NCBI RefSeq assembly: GCF_032062135.1 | Contig: NC_092861.1 | Span: 56,651,674-56,715,673 of the forward strand | Direction of reading: 5' to 3' | From: Pyxicephalus adspersus | Taxonomy: Eukaryota; Chordata; Amphibia; Anura; Pyxicephalidae | Length of the DNA stretch: 64,000 nt | Shown here: piece by piece, positions 50,683 through 63,924 of the stretch | How the letters are laid out: the number at the start of each line of letters is the position of its first letter | Position numbering within the stretch: position 1 is the stretch's first letter | Program-made: the position numbers and the translations under genes | Notes under the pieces: generated by a model | The model's input: the letters and a program-made list of their open reading frames with translations, nothing else | The model's database searches: none | What the model was told of the DNA's origin: nothing

Positions 50683-50954
50683 TAGGGATGAGCAAGAATG
50701 CCTCTGACATTCTCGCGAAAATTTCCTTAAATTTCTGATGGGTCCGCAAAATTTTGACGAACTGATTTTGCGGACCCATCAGAAGATTGAGGAAATCATT
50801 ACAGGATGATCAAATTTCAGATGCAGCCCACGGCTGCATTCATTCATGATGAGCACATCTGCGGTACTCCTGTGTTCTTGGATAGAAAATCTCTATCCAA
50901 GAACACATACTACAGGGCTGCATGCAAGAATGGCCCGATTTGCTGCTATCCCTA
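50683..50954. mobile_element. hAT-like MITE, second hairpin-chain element
   Basis: The ends are TAGGGATGAGCAAGAATGCC and, inverted from the right, TAGGGATAGCAGCAAATCGG, related to the element at 1501. Inside are perfect hairpins: 50734-50752 with 50765-50783 (19 bp), 50821-50828 with 50832-50839 (8 bp, 3-base loop) and 50871-50886 with 50892-50907 (16 bp). An outer 7-bp pair, 50721-50727 with 50790-50796, extends the first. Flanking TAATTGAT and GTAATGAT match only in part, so the 8-bp duplication is uncertain. No coding capacity. Confidence 0.7.
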
Positions 50955-53356
50955 GTAATGATGGGCTCATAAATGTTCATGCAGTGGGTTAAATATGAGT
51001 TAAATATAAATATTAAATATGAGGCAAAATCTGATATTGGTCAAGAGGATCAAAAGATTTTGCCAGTTTTGAACTACTTTTAAACATAAAATCTGTTGTC
51101 CACTATTACTCACAAAGGTCTTAAATAAGTTTGTCTATTCCTAACAATAATAGCTGACTTCTATAATTACCTTCATGACTTTTGATTTTTAAATACTACT
51201 ACTATGTTTAGTAATATTACCGGGTTAACCAAATACACTTCTCGCTCATCATATCCTTTCTGTTTTTTGTATATTCTTATCACACCATCTTGGAATGAAC
51301 AGATTCCTATGGTCATACTTTAGAGATAAATGATCATATTCAGCATTTTAATTGAAATAGGTATGGTTTCTATATCAGAAATGGATGACCTGTGATTCTG
51401 TATCAGGGGAGGAACTACAATTCTCAACATTTTTTATCTGCCAGCTTAAGCGTGCTTATCCATGTTTTAGTTGGTGATGTTCAACAAGAAGCAAAGTACC
51501 ACCCCACTAACCAGGCTGCAAGTTGTACATTCTCTGTCAGGCAGCACCCACTGTGACTAATAAATGGTCCAACTGTTGGAAGATGTCAGATTTCCAACCC
51601 CATCAAAGATGGGCTTTTTAAAATGGCCAACAACTTTGTACAGATGTCAATATTATTCTAGCAATAATTACCTGACAGGCCATATGAAATGCTTCCTATG
51701 ACATTTTGACTGTTAGTCTTTCAGCCATACTTTCAGACAGTATAATACATAAAAAGTGATGGAACATAAATACATGATTCTGGAACCCATCCATAATCAA
51801 ATTGCAAGACTTCTTTTGCAAATGTACTAAAGGTATCAAAATACTTCACAAATTTATGGCAATTCAGAGAAGTGCAATCAATTTATTGTGTCCAGGGTTA
51901 CTACTATACAGCTAAAAGCTTTAAATAAAACATTTTCAGGCATGCCAGACAGGAGCACAATCCTGTTACATGTTCTTTCTCCACCTTGAAGATGAAACAT
52001 TCTTGGAATTACTGAGCTTTATATAAGCAGAAAAGTTTGTGATCGCCTAAGTTTTCTTCATGGTTAATCAAGCGTAAAATACCAAAGCTTGTACTTGCCT
52101 TTAGGTAGTGATTCATTTTTTCTCAAATCACAGCCAAAATAGACCATATACATCAAAAACTGCTGAAAAAAAGGATTCCACGTTGTGCACGTTTTTATGT
52201 GCTCAGTTTGCTCTGGTAGCTCATGAAGAACATCTTTTTTTTTTTTTTTTATCACTGATCAGCACAGGAGCGCAGTTATAAAACTGGCCAAAATCAAAAA
52301 CCAAAATAACTAAAATATGATTGTTTATTGTTGTAAACATTTCTACAGAAATCAAAAAGTATTTGGGGTTTACAGAACAAGTAGTCTGTTCATCAAAGCA
52401 GAACTTTGTTGTTTGTTGTTCAACTTTGTTGAACATGTTGTTCATTGCATTGCTGCTTCTCCAATAAAATAAACTTACCTGTTAGCTTGCATTTTTTATA
52501 TTCATCCCCCGAATACCCAGCTGCTGGGAATGAATTAACTCTTTGCACAGGAGGTACGCCATTCTGGCCTTGCAAATTAAGAACCCGAACCTAAAAGAAG
52601 ACCAGGTGAACACGGCCGAGCTAAAGCCAAAGCAAGCAGAGCTGAGTGCATTTAAAAAATGCAATCAGGCAGGTAAGTTTATTTCATGCAGGAGGGACAT
52701 TGCTTGCCTTTTTTTTTAATGTGAAACATTTATTGTATATGGTGTCAATTTTCAAATTTGATCTAGAGATAGCTTTCCATTAATTTGGTTAGAAATTTGT
52801 AGCATATTTTTGCACATTATAAAATAAGATTGTAACAAAGATACTGCTGTTGTGTTATTAGCAGTGTGAAGTAGGAGGTCTTTTAATAGCTACATTTCTA
52901 ACTATTAGGACAAAAGTGAGTATGTCTTATACATGTTGAAAAATGCAGGGCTTAGTTTGAAGTTTACATAGATTCCTAATACCTTGGTCTTTGCCAGCAT
53001 AACTAGTATATAAAAGAGATTGCTATGGAAATGTTGGCAGTTGCTTGTTCTCAATGGGCTTTTATACCCTGCAATTTGGTATATAAATAGGCCTGAGCCA
53101 GGAACAGAATGAACATGCAGCATGTATTTTGATTAAAAAGTCTCTTTTAGTTACACAGATTTACACTGTACATCAATGTAACTCCCTTCTTGCCTATTTC
53201 TAGCCTAGCCTTTTTCTTTACTTGTGTTTCAGCAACTTTTTATCATTACAAATAATCTCAATAACTGAAAGCTATGTAAACCCTTCTCTGACCGTTACAA
53301 ACGGTTAGTGATCTACCAAATATAGTTTTTAAATTTTTACCATTTAAAATTAAAAT

Positions 53357-53431
53357 TGCGGCAGACATGGAGAGCAGCCCTGGCTGGGGGCGTACCAGCC
53401 TAAGCCACGGACCACCAGTTGGGGACCGCTG
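53357..53431 (+). mobile_element. hAT element fragment, right end
   Basis: GCCTAAGCCACGGACCACCA followed by GTTGGGGACCGCTG resembles the right end of the element at 32376-32736 (AAGCCGTGGACCACC and GGTTGGCGACCGTTG). The left end is missing or decayed. Confidence 0.6.
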
Positions 53432-54234
53432 CTCTTTAACTTGCTCCAAGGAAAACAAAAGTGAAATGATGGGTACAGTGTGGATAGTAAAATAAATCTT
53501 ACAACAGAGTATTCCACCTATTATTTCAATGAGGAAATGCATCTAGGGTTCATATTTCTCCCTGAAGGATTACGTGAGGCAGAAAGTCAGAAAAATATAC
53601 ATTACTAGAGAAGGGTTTCTTTTACTTTTTGTGTGTACATCTCAGATAACAGAATGCTCACCTAAAAACTAATTTCAGCATGCATACTTATACATAGGGT
53701 GACACATACAGACACAGGCACACAGTAGCTAAAGCAGTCATGTATTTAATTTTAATTGTTTTCTATCAGCCAGAGGACTGCCAACTCATATCCTTTTATT
53801 ACCAAATGTTTACATATTCTAAGCATTTTTCTTGCATCAGCTGTAATGATGTATCACTTTTTCCTTTTTTCCTGGCATGAAATTTTGTGCACTCACTTCT
53901 TCAAATAGCAGCATAACTCCCACACAAAAATAAAACAGCATCCAGAGCCGCAGTGTGCCTGTTGACAGTGGAGGAAGTTGGTTCCATCTGCCAAGTGTGA
54001 ATTTTCCTTGGGTTCTGGCTGATCCCAAGTAGTAGCACTGTATCCAGTGAACAGCTGTGTGAATCCACAGAAAGAAACTTGTGTTCTCTCACTCCCCTCA
54101 GTTTTGAAAATCAACTTTACTTTCTGTGAAACACTTCTGCAGAACAAGAAAATATGACATCAAACATTCACATTCATTTATAAAAGTGAAAATATTTATC
54201 TCAAGGGGATTGTATAAGTATATGTAAAGCCAGC

Positions 54235-54253
54235 TTTTTTTTTTTTTTTTTTT
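54235..54253. repeat. Poly(T) run, 19 bases
   Basis: Uninterrupted T19. It could be the reversed A tail of an old retroposon, but no body is recognised beside it. Confidence 0.85.
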
Positions 54254-56069
54254 ATTTTGAAGGAAGTGTTGAAACCCCTGTCAAGTCTAAAGCGTTTGTG
54301 TTCCTGTTTAGGACATTCCATATCCCTATTTATTTGGCGACCATGGTTACTGGAACAGAAAGTGGCCAAAAATGGCCATTAGTAACTATATAGTAGACAG
54401 GTAGCAAAAACAAACAGTCCATTGGGTCCATTCAATAAAAAAAACTGTATTCACAAACCCTAAGTCTGCTAGTTATCCAGATGACGCAAAAGACTCCTAT
54501 AAAGCAAAGACCATTTTTAGCTGTGCATAATATGGACACATAAGGGTAAAATTGATCAATTACAGCCAGGAGAAAAAAATCCATTGAGGGGCATGTAGGC
54601 TAAAGAAAGTTGGGATGACATATACAGAGGCAGGGCTGGGGGAACTGTGCCGTAGCAAACAATGGGTCTGACCATGTGCGTGGGGCATGAACAGGGTGGG
54701 GCTAAACCATAATGGCAATCATACATGTACCCCTTGTTACTACATACCTACTGTGCACTGTTGATTTAATGTGAACCGTTCCATTCCATTCAGAAAATTA
54801 ACAGTATACCAAACAGTCCTAAGAAGCTTATTGCTTAGGCCTATTTGAGCTACTTAAAAACATGCAAATCATAAAAGGAGAAAATATACCATTTATCTGT
54901 AATAAAACTAATAGTAACATTATAATGATAACTATCTCAAAAGAGAAAATGCTTCAGTATAATATAGTCCATGTCAAAACCTAAATTCTGATAAACTTGT
55001 GGAGCAGGGTTAAGTCCTCCTTAGGTTTTCCTTGTCCTTCTGAGAAAATTTAAGGTTATTGTGACAGGAAATGACTAACAATCCAACCAAAGATGAAAGA
55101 AGGAGCAATAAAAACCTACAGAGGTTCTAATAATTTGTTACTTTATGGGAAAAAACTAAAACTGAACTTCAAAGATAAGTGTATTGACAACATAATGTTC
55201 TACATGCATCTGATACTGTCACTTAACCATTATATTAATGATGTAATTGAGCTAAAGTTGTCCTCCTGGGGATGGCTCTTCCTCAGCACGTCTGTGGTAC
55301 AGGAATACTTTGAGTAATTTATTGCAGGGTTTACTGTTTTTATGCAGTTTTTAAAAAGTAGAGTGCAGTGCACATCATATCACATATGATCAGGTAGTTA
55401 CTTTTCATTACATATGTAGCAGAGAAACAAGCCCCTGAAAATGTGGAACTGCTATCAGAAATCTGAGTTAGCTGCTGCATGGTGATGGAAACAGGATAAG
55501 TGGAAGAATTACAGTGATGATATAAAAATGTCTATATGATATCAGAAAGCGGGACAGTGTGGGACAAAAAATTAGGTGCTGGGACACCATGAGGATCCCC
55601 AGAAACCACGAGTGTAGTCCAAACAATATTTGCTTTATGTGTATTCTAAACCAACAAAAAGTATTTAGTAGTCTAAACCAACTGGAGGCCCAGAAGTTTG
55701 TCAGTTCAAAAAGTACAATGGAATCATACAAATTATATAATGTAAAATATTTTTTTTCTAGAACCACCTTTTTATGTTGTTATACATATTAGATGACTGA
55801 AACTTCCAGTACCTTTATTTTAGAACTTTACAGCAGATCTTAAAAATCAATTTTAGATCCCTAACCAGCCATGTAAAACACAGCATTACAGATTACCCTC
55901 CCTAGCCTCCTAATTCTGTCCAAATTTCCGTGCAAAAAGCATTACAATTTTTTTGCATGGAAATTTATTTTACATTGTAGGCTATAATTCTTAGGCAAAA
56001 CTCACCAAAATATGTCCAATATTTAATGAATTTAGTAAATTTATTAAAAAACTTGAAAAAAATAACTTT

Positions 56070-56111
56070 AAAAAAAAAAAAAAATATTATATATATATAT
56101 ATATATATATA
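56070..56111. repeat. Poly(A) followed by AT microsatellite
   Basis: A15 (56070-56084) passes into a TATTATATAT run ending at 56111. Open frames across this AT block are artefacts. Confidence 0.9.
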
Positions 56112-56242
56112 GTTTACCATGTAAAATAACTGTACAGTAGCATATATAATATATACATAATACATTTTTTTATATATTATAGGAAGATTTCTTTGTATTG
56201 GACCCAAAAAACAGCTATTGTGTATTGAATCCAATACAAAAT

Positions 56243-56481
56243 TATTAGAATTTCCCGCCGCTCCGCCGTCAGAGGGAAACCCCGTAGATCTTGCGTCTCT
56301 GCAGTTCGTGGTGGGAGCTGGAAGAAGACAGACGTCCCCCCAGGACCTGCTGGGACCAAGGACGGAGCAAGGAAAATGTTTGTTTTTTTTCAGGTTAAAG
56401 TGACCCCGGGTGTGACTCGAGATTACCGCTTTTTGCACCTAAAATCCACCCGAACTCGGGATTACCACTAGGGGGGGGTTA
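56243..56481 (+). repeat. GC-rich frog repeat with GGGATTACCACTAGGGGGG end
   Basis: It contains TTTCCCGCCGCTCCGCCGTC, CGTCCCCCCAGGACCTGCTG, GACCCCGGGTGTGACTCGAG, ATTACCGCTTTTTGCACC and, at the end, CGAACTCGGGATTACCACTA and GGGGGG. The paired CTCGAGATTACCGC and CTCGGGATTACCAC blocks and the terminal GGGGGGTTAA are a pattern I know from abundant repeats in ranid-type frogs. The sharp jump in G+C from the AT-rich surroundings also marks an insertion. Confidence 0.75.
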
Positions 56482-57824
56482 AAGAAAATAGTCACACATC
56501 AGGAGAGAAACATCAGAGACAGCAGCGTGTCCTATCAGTGTGTAGTCCAACAAGGCCTATTAGACACAAAGTGTGTCTATACAAGTGGGATAGAGGTGTT
56601 GCAACCTAGCACAAGATATGAGCAAATCAATACTCTGCGTAAAGTGTTAAGGAAGTGTTAAGGAAGGCAATTTTTTTCCTTCTTTGTATGTACATTTTAC
56701 CTGAACATTATAAACAAAAAACAAAGTTTTAGGTAACTTGTATTGCTCTATAGTAATTTTTGTGAGGTTAGCCTATTGTTCTACTTCAATATGTGCAGGT
56801 TGCCAAATACTGTACAAATTACTTACTAGAGGGTCAGCCAGCAGTAAAATGCATTTACCGATGTACCCAAGTTCCTCAGAAAGAACAAATCATTCATGGA
56901 CTAATTTTTCCTCTATGCATTCGGTTACAAATGAGTATGTTTCATTTAAACTATTAGGCATCTCACTGGCCCTAATTTAATTCTGTCTAGGAGAGATGAA
57001 CGTCTTAATGTAATCATCCATCAAGGCAAAAGAAAAAAGGAAATAACATTTTTACTCTTGTGAAGACTGAAACTCTGCCCTCAAGTCAAAGGTAGCAGCC
57101 TCCTCTACTTGGCATCAGCGCAATCTTTGTAGAAAGACACAAGCCATAACATAAGTTTCATAAGTGAGGATGCTCTGGATTAATAAATGCATGAAATTTA
57201 GCCTTTCAGTCCTTAACATCTCTATACTTTGTGGATTGCCAGTATATTTGGATTTGTCCTCTTTACAACAGTAAGGTGCAAAACAATAACTAAAAGCAAT
57301 GTGCAAAATAACAAAAATCCAAGTGCAAAATGTAAAATAGGCACCCTTTATTCTTTTAAATTCCTTAAGACTACTCTATTTTATCATTGTAGGGATATGT
57401 TTTTAATAACATTTTCCACAGTATCACTTCTATTTACCTCAGATTCTCAAGGTAATGTTGAATGTAAGTTTTTGGCAATGGTGTCCTATCTTACATAAAA
57501 TATATTGTCCTACTGAAGGCAATCCTCCCTATACAGCAAAAAATCATTTTATCACATAGGAATCAGTCACCACTGCAACTTCAGTGTTTCTGGGGTGAAA
57601 GGTCCAGTGCCTGTCTTCTTTTCAGGAAAACTGATATCACACTAGTGCCGCCTTGTTAAGATCCCTGTGAAGATCTTTTCCCACCCAGCTTGACCAATTT
57701 GCTGGCATCTGTGCCCATTAGCCAAGAACAATCCCAAAATCCATACCGCAGCTGCCTTAATGAACTGAGGATCTCAGGGCTTGTATTTACACATACCAAG
57801 AGTCCTGAACCTGTTTAATCAATA

Positions 57825-58037
57825 GGCCTGATTTATTAAAGTTCCCCAAGGCTGGAGAGGATACACTTTCATCAGTGAAGCTGTGATGCCAGCAAACCTG
57901 GAATGGTTTTTTATTTGCTATTTGCTAGCAAATAATTTGAATCATGTATGAGAACTATTCCAAGGTTGCTGGATCCCGCAGCTTCACTGATGAAAATGTA
58001 TCCTCTCCAGCGTTGGAGAGCTTTAATAAATGAGGCC
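57825..58037. mobile_element. Palindromic MITE, copy 1
   Basis: The left arm starts GGCCTGATTTATTAAAG and runs through CTGGAGAGGATACACTTTCA and TCAGTGAAGCTG. The right arm is the inverted copy, ending CTTTAATAAATGAGGCC. The arms are about 60 bases with few differences and the centre is CAAATAGCAAATAA-like. There is no coding capacity. A second copy lies at 62067-62290. The transposon class is not resolved, because a target duplication is not evident. Confidence 0.8.
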
Positions 58038-60018
58038 CAATGAATATACTAGGCCTTGGGAGGTCATAATATTAGGATAAATAAAATAGTACAAAAAGAA
58101 AGGATAATGTGTAAAGATCAGTAAACAAAGCAGATTTCATTGTAATAGTCAGAAACATTTGAGCTTTAGCCTGTGTTTCGCCTACTGGGAGTAGTCAGTA
58201 ACTCCTGCTGACTAGCATAATTAATAAGGTCAATAAACAAATATTTATAATTTGATAAGTTGTTACAAAGGTGTATAAAGCATGGGCTATAGTTTAACAT
58301 GAAGTGCAAATTCAGCGATTTCCCTTTTTGGAATATGGACAAGAAAAATCACAATTAATTCTCTCACTTCAAAGCTCACTTGCAGAATGACAGGGTATAT
58401 GATTTTTTACATGCATTTTATTTTTCCTTAAAGTGCAGGAAACTTTTATCCTCATTTCCTAGCTTTAGAAGGATTCCTTTGTACTGTCAGTATGATTTAT
58501 ATTTAAGTAGTGTGGCATGAAAATTAGGCACACAGTACAGTGTTTTTATGGGTTCCAACATTTCCTGCTGATCACACTGAAATTTAGCAAAGAGTAGGTC
58601 TATGCATATGTACAGTTAGATATCAGACCACTGCACATTAACCTATTTACTGGTAGCTGACTGTATGGCCTTTTTTAATCCAAATAAATCCAGGTAAATA
58701 TTGTGCCCTAGCAATCCTATTACAAAGTAAACAATTTTGTCTCACTCAATAATTATGCTTCTCAAAATACCTCCACAATTTAGTCTGCTCATTTTCATAT
58801 TGGCATCTCTCACTGTGTTTCAGTAGACTGTGATTTTTTTGACAATGTGCTGTAAAACACATCGGAGTTACAAGGAAGAGGTTAATTCTTGTCCATATTC
58901 CCAGCTGGATATTTAATTACTGAGGGTGCTACATTACAGTACACAAGCCTGAGGCAGTTCTTGTACTTTTAAGAAATAAAACTTTTTTTTGTAAATGTAT
59001 AAAGTAATACATAATATACCACAGTCTCCTTTCATACAACAAACCAGTAGCAAGAACAAGACCATGTTACCATGCAAACTGCAAGATGGTCTTTGTACTA
59101 GTATTACCTAAAATTGGTATTGAAGTACCATTCCCTATGTCCTGTGTAAATTATATTCTGGAACTGTTACATTTGGCAAGTGCAAGAATGAACTGAGAGA
59201 ACATTTGTTTTGTATTAGGTTGCTTTTACTACCAAGGAACCTAGGGCTGAAGTCAGAGATTACTAGATGAATATACCTGGAAATGTTTCTTAACTGGCCC
59301 TTATATAAACTCAGTGCATTCTCCAAGTAGAATTGAAATTAGCAGAGCTCAGTGGGTTAGGTTCTTTAAACCAGGATAAAAGCATGGTGAAAACATCTTT
59401 GACTATTGGACTTGCTAAGTATGAGGAGTGTAATTTCTGACTCTATTTGCTGTATGTGTGTTTCACACTTGTGACTGTCCTGCAAGCTGTGCAAACTGTG
59501 CCAATGCAAAAACCAGAGCAAAACTGATTAGATTTAGAATATATATATATATATATTTTAAGCCCGAGTTTTTTTTATCTGTTTGTATAGCTATAACACC
59601 ACAAGATATACTAATAGATGTATTTCCACCTTCTAAAAGATTTGGACCCCTGTAAAGTAAAATGGGTGTCCTCCTCCAAAAGCCCTTTTAAAGGGCAGCC
59701 TGAACAGCATTAATGGAATGCATACATTCTTATTCATTAGGAGAAAAAATTTTGAGTAATAACCTATGGCAAACAATTCAGCTTAACATGTCTCTGGTCT
59801 TACTTCACCAAAGTTTATTGGGTTGCTATATGTTTCCATGTTTTGCATAAAAATTCTGATTCCGATATTACTAAATGCTTGAGATTACAAAATGAGGTTT
59901 GTCAGATTGTCAATCGTAGAAGGTCTTGTAGGTAAGGTCTAAAACTTCACTACCCAGTGTGCCAAAACATTGGAAATTTACCAGTGCCCGTTTGTGTAAG
60001 TCCTGGATGTTTCTTAAC

Positions 60019-60260
60019 CACGGGTGGGCAAACTTTTTCACTCAGGGGCCACAATCTAATATAAAATTTGTACAGGGGACATGGTCCACGGCTCTGGCTG
60101 GTGTGGCCCCCCAACGGGGTTCCAGGGCTGCGGACCGTGGCCCGTTGAACTCTCTTTCTTCTTCAGCGGAGCCACTGAAGTGGAGAGAGAGTTCAACGGG
60201 CCAGATAAAAAAGCCTAACTGGCCATTTATGGCCCAGGGGCCTTAGTTTACCCCTGCCTG
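60019..60260. mobile_element. Short non-autonomous hAT-type transposon
   Basis: The left end reads CACGGGTGGGCAAACTTTTT and the inverted right end CAGGCAGGGGTAAACTAAGG, each leading into GGCCC-type sequence. Flanks TTCTTAAC (60011-60018) and GTCTAAAC (60261-60268) agree at 6 of 8, as for an aged 8-bp hAT duplication. The interior is GC-rich with an internal inverted pair, CGTTGAACTCTCT near 60142 and GAGAGAGTTCAACG near 60186. No coding region. Confidence 0.85.
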
Positions 60261-60969
60261 GTCTAAACCATCCACAGAGTTTGGTTATTTTGTCACCAAC
60301 ACAGCAAGTCTGATAGATTTCAATGATCCATAACTCTTCTTGGATAGGTTAGCTTTAGACTTTTAGAAATTGGAATTTCTTTACATATATTAATGGATTT
60401 GTTTAAATATACTGGTCTTCAATAAGCGGCCGCATTGTATGTAAATCAAAATGAGGAAGATATGTATGCCAGTGCAAATTTGCTAATTTAGTATCGCATA
60501 ACCTTTCCTAAAGGCAAATATTTCAAGAAAGATAACCAGTGAATCTTCAGCATCAATTCAGATTAACATAAAACAAATTACTTTGAATGAACAATCTTAT
60601 TAAAAATGATACACATCAAGGCTAATTAAAAAACTCACAAAATGAAGTCGTCAACATATTTGAAGAAGAACACTTTAAAAAGAAAATTTCAAACAAGTAT
60701 GAGTACAAACAAACATTATAAATCACTTAAACACGATTCAATGTTATGTGGAAACGTACAATGCAATACATTTGTTTGGTTTGATGTTCAGTAATATATT
60801 ATCATACAATAAATTCATACATAATTGTGCTGGAGGTAGGCTCTCCCTTTACATGAAGACTACCTAAGTAATTGAGGTCATCAGAAAAATTAAAGTGAAA
60901 CTCAAGTCCCACTTAAACATCTGCACTGCAAAGTAATTTTTTTAGGTTAATCTGAACTAATGCTGAAAG

Positions 60970-61240
60970 AATGTGGTTACTGCAGAAAGAGACAAGTGAT
61001 ATCCCTTCTACAGTAACTGCTCTTACCTGCCTGATCGCTACCCAGCTCTCAAATTTTGCTGTGCTGCGCAGTGTTGGTTGCCAGGGAAACCCAGTAATCC
61101 TGGCTTCCCTTGCACATGAAAAAAACTCATGGCCAATAAAGATGGTCTAAAATAGTCTTTGGGAAGTAAAGAAAACGAAAGATGGCGATGCCCTGGGATG
61201 GAATGGGATAGCTGAGTATTCGCACTATTATTTCCCATTT
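60970..61240. repeat. Unnamed dispersed repeat, copy C
   Basis: GTTACTGCAGAAAGAGACAA, CTCTTACCTGCCTGATCGCT and ACCCAGCTCTCAAATTT match copies A and B in order, and the run on to GTTGCCAGGGAAACCC parallels copy A. Class unknown. Confidence 0.65.
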
Positions 61241-61764
61241 AAAGACCAATCCTAAGAAAATTTTAAAAAGTTTTCCTAAAGTTCACTAATGCCTTCTTTA
61301 ACAGCAGTGAAATTGTTCTTGAATTCAAGCAGAGTAATGTCTGAAGCCAAATTACAGGTGGGAAGGCTTACTCTGGGAGCTGAAAGGAAGGTGGCACAGT
61401 CTGCTCGCAGTTGCCCAACTGCTCAACAGAGGTTGGGGGAATCGCAAGAAAACAAAGTTCTTTCAAGTTTTTTTTTCATGTAAAGCTGTTTCCATAATTT
61501 AGCTTCCTCTGTGTATTAATTATATTTCTTAGGTTGCTGTTCATATGCAGATGTACAATTTATACTCTAAAATGAAACAAGAAAAGTCAGAATAGGCAGT
61601 GCTCCCTACATGTGATGAAGACTGGAAATACCTGTATTTCATATTTGATGTCAAATATGTGCAATTGCTGATATAGCACTTACTTGTAGAGCTCGGTGAA
61701 TGATCAATATAAGTATTTATTTCAGACCACCACATTTATAAAGCCAGTAAGGTTTTATCATTAC

Positions 61765-61788
61765 AAAAAAAAAAAAAAAAAAAAAAAA
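61765..61788. repeat. Poly(A) run, 24 bases
   Basis: Uninterrupted A24. No retroposon body is recognised immediately upstream. Confidence 0.9.
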
Positions 61789-61924
61789 GGTTACAGTTTT
61801 ATAGAAGTGAAACTATTCCCTAAAATAACCACTTATGGGTGTAGCAAATCACTATAAAAAATCCCTACATAATTAAGCACAACAGCATTTTATATTATGA
61901 GATACTTAAAAAAAACAAAACAAA

Positions 61925-61990
61925 AAAACAGCGCTGAATAATATGTTGGTACTAAATAAATCCTGTTTATTATTATTATTATTATTATTC
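61925..61990 (-). repeat. ATTACGCAGCACTGTACATT-family repeat, short inverted fragment
   Basis: CAGCGCTGAATAATATGTTG, GTACTAAATAAATCCTG and TTTATTATTATTATTATTAT are the family's start read on the minus strand. Only about 65 bases remain. Confidence 0.65.
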
Positions 61991-62066
61991 ATGTAATTTA
62001 AGTATATTTGAATACACTGTGGCAGCAAGAATATTTTACTGACATCTGGTCATATACTGATTCAAA

Positions 62067-62290
62067 GGACCAGATTTATTAAAACTCTACAAGTCTGGAC
62101 AAGATATACTTTCATCAGTGAACCTGGGTGATCCAGTAAACCTAGAATGGATCTGGTTCAGGATTCAAAACATTTGCAAGCAAATAGCAAATTACGTTGG
62201 ATAAATCTATTCCAGGTTTGATGGATCACCCAGCTTCACTGATGAGAGTGTATCTTCTCCGGTCTTGGAGAGCTTTAATAAATCAGGTTC
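62067..62290. mobile_element. Palindromic MITE, copy 2
   Basis: The left arm starts GGACCAGATTTATTAAAAC and includes ATACTTTCATCAGTGAACCT and GGGTGATCCAG. The right arm ends AGCTTTAATAAATCAGGTTC and includes GGATCACCCAGCTTCACTGA. It belongs to the same family as 57825-58037 but retains the GGGTGATCCA block. It lies 4 kb from copy 1 in the same intron. Confidence 0.8.
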
Positions 62291-63924
62291 AAATACTGGG
62301 CCAGGGTAAGAGTATGCAAGTCTTCATGGGACCAATGCATGAGAGGTCAATATAACTAAAATTGCTACATGCTGCCACATCCTTGGAAGGGGACCTTATT
62401 CATCTGCTTTCCCAACTCAAGTCATTTGAAAATGTATTTTGAACCCAAAGAAGTTGCCCAAACATAATAAAGAAAACAAAGCTTGATCTCAGAACACTAC
62501 CAGAAAGGAATGACTTCTGTAATAGGCTTTTAAGGCAAAAACTTAGCTTTTTTTTTAAAGTTGGTTGAAGATGAGAAGAGAGTGAGAATGACATATGAAT
62601 GAATCACATTTCCATTGTCCGCTTTGTATACTACATTGAATAATATTGTATGGTATTAAGAACAACAGTCCAGCTCAGGACTGTAGAAGATGCACGTGGC
62701 TAAGAGACATGCTATGCTTACAGACAACATTTGGGTCAATCATATCTGTAAAGGTCAATGCACAAGTTACATTTACACATATGGGAACACTGTGCTGCCT
62801 ACAAACCTTTTCACAGACCCAGAGGATTACAGTAAACTTAGAGACAAAAGAACAAAAGCAAAACAAATATAAAAAAAACACAAAAAAAGAACATTTTCTA
62901 TTCAATCCAACTGCATCTTGTTTAAAGCATTGCCAATTTGTGGAGTGCTGGGTTATTTATGAAGTGTTTGGGATGCTTCATTTAGGTAATAACAATCCGG
63001 AGAAAATTGGATGTTAGCAGCCAGAAGCAAAAGCTGATTATGACGTTTCCACATCAGAGTGTGTTTGTAAAGAATAAAATAGAGGGGGATAAATTACATC
63101 CACGGGTGTTTGTGGTGCAGGATGTTCTACAAGCAATTATCAAGAGAATGACAGAAAATTGACCCATTTACTCTGAAAACTTCTTCACAATTTCATTTCA
63201 TGCCCATTTCAGAACAGTGCGTTCTCTTGAGGGCGGTAGACAGATTACCAGCTTGCCTCCCTTCTTTCACTGGTAATGCGTTACAGGTTGAAAAAGAAGG
63301 AAAACAGCTGGCCTCTGCCATGTACCTAAAGCTTGTTCTGTGTGGCTTCACAACAATAAGGGCGTAGCATGTGATTTATTTCTGATCGGGAAGGATAATG
63401 CATCTGAGGAATAATCACTATGCTCATCTGTGGCTGCCTCTTTTATTACTGTATCGAAAAATAAATGTGCTGTGAAAATGCATTGAAACATAATTATGGA
63501 GAAACATTTGGATTAAATTGTCCACTGCAGAAAAAAAAGAAAAGATTTGCTTCACTGTACACCATTGAATGATGGGGAAGAATCATTTAGTATCAGCATG
63601 CACTTTTGCATTTGTAAATCCTAAATCTAATTTGGCCCACAAGTGTCATTTGTAACCTGCTCTAGGAAAAACTATATATAACCTATCTGATATTGTTAAG
63701 CACTCATTTTTTTTATGAATCAGTCATTAGTAGTTCCAGGTGGATGTACCCAGAAAACACTTATAAGCCAAAATTGATCACAGTGATTCATACAGATAAA
63801 AATCATTATTAGGCTAGTTGGTCTAGGCACACAAGCAGTGTAAGGAAAAATCGGTACTGGCCAGAGGAATTCTTCTAACTGATCACCTTACTGATCAGTA
63901 CTTGGAGCTGTGGATATAGTAATT

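Noticed and set aside
55965..56438. 157-codon minus-strand open frame, the longest in the window
   Set aside because: It runs through a GC-rich repeat, an AT microsatellite and a poly(A) block. It is a by-product of repeats.
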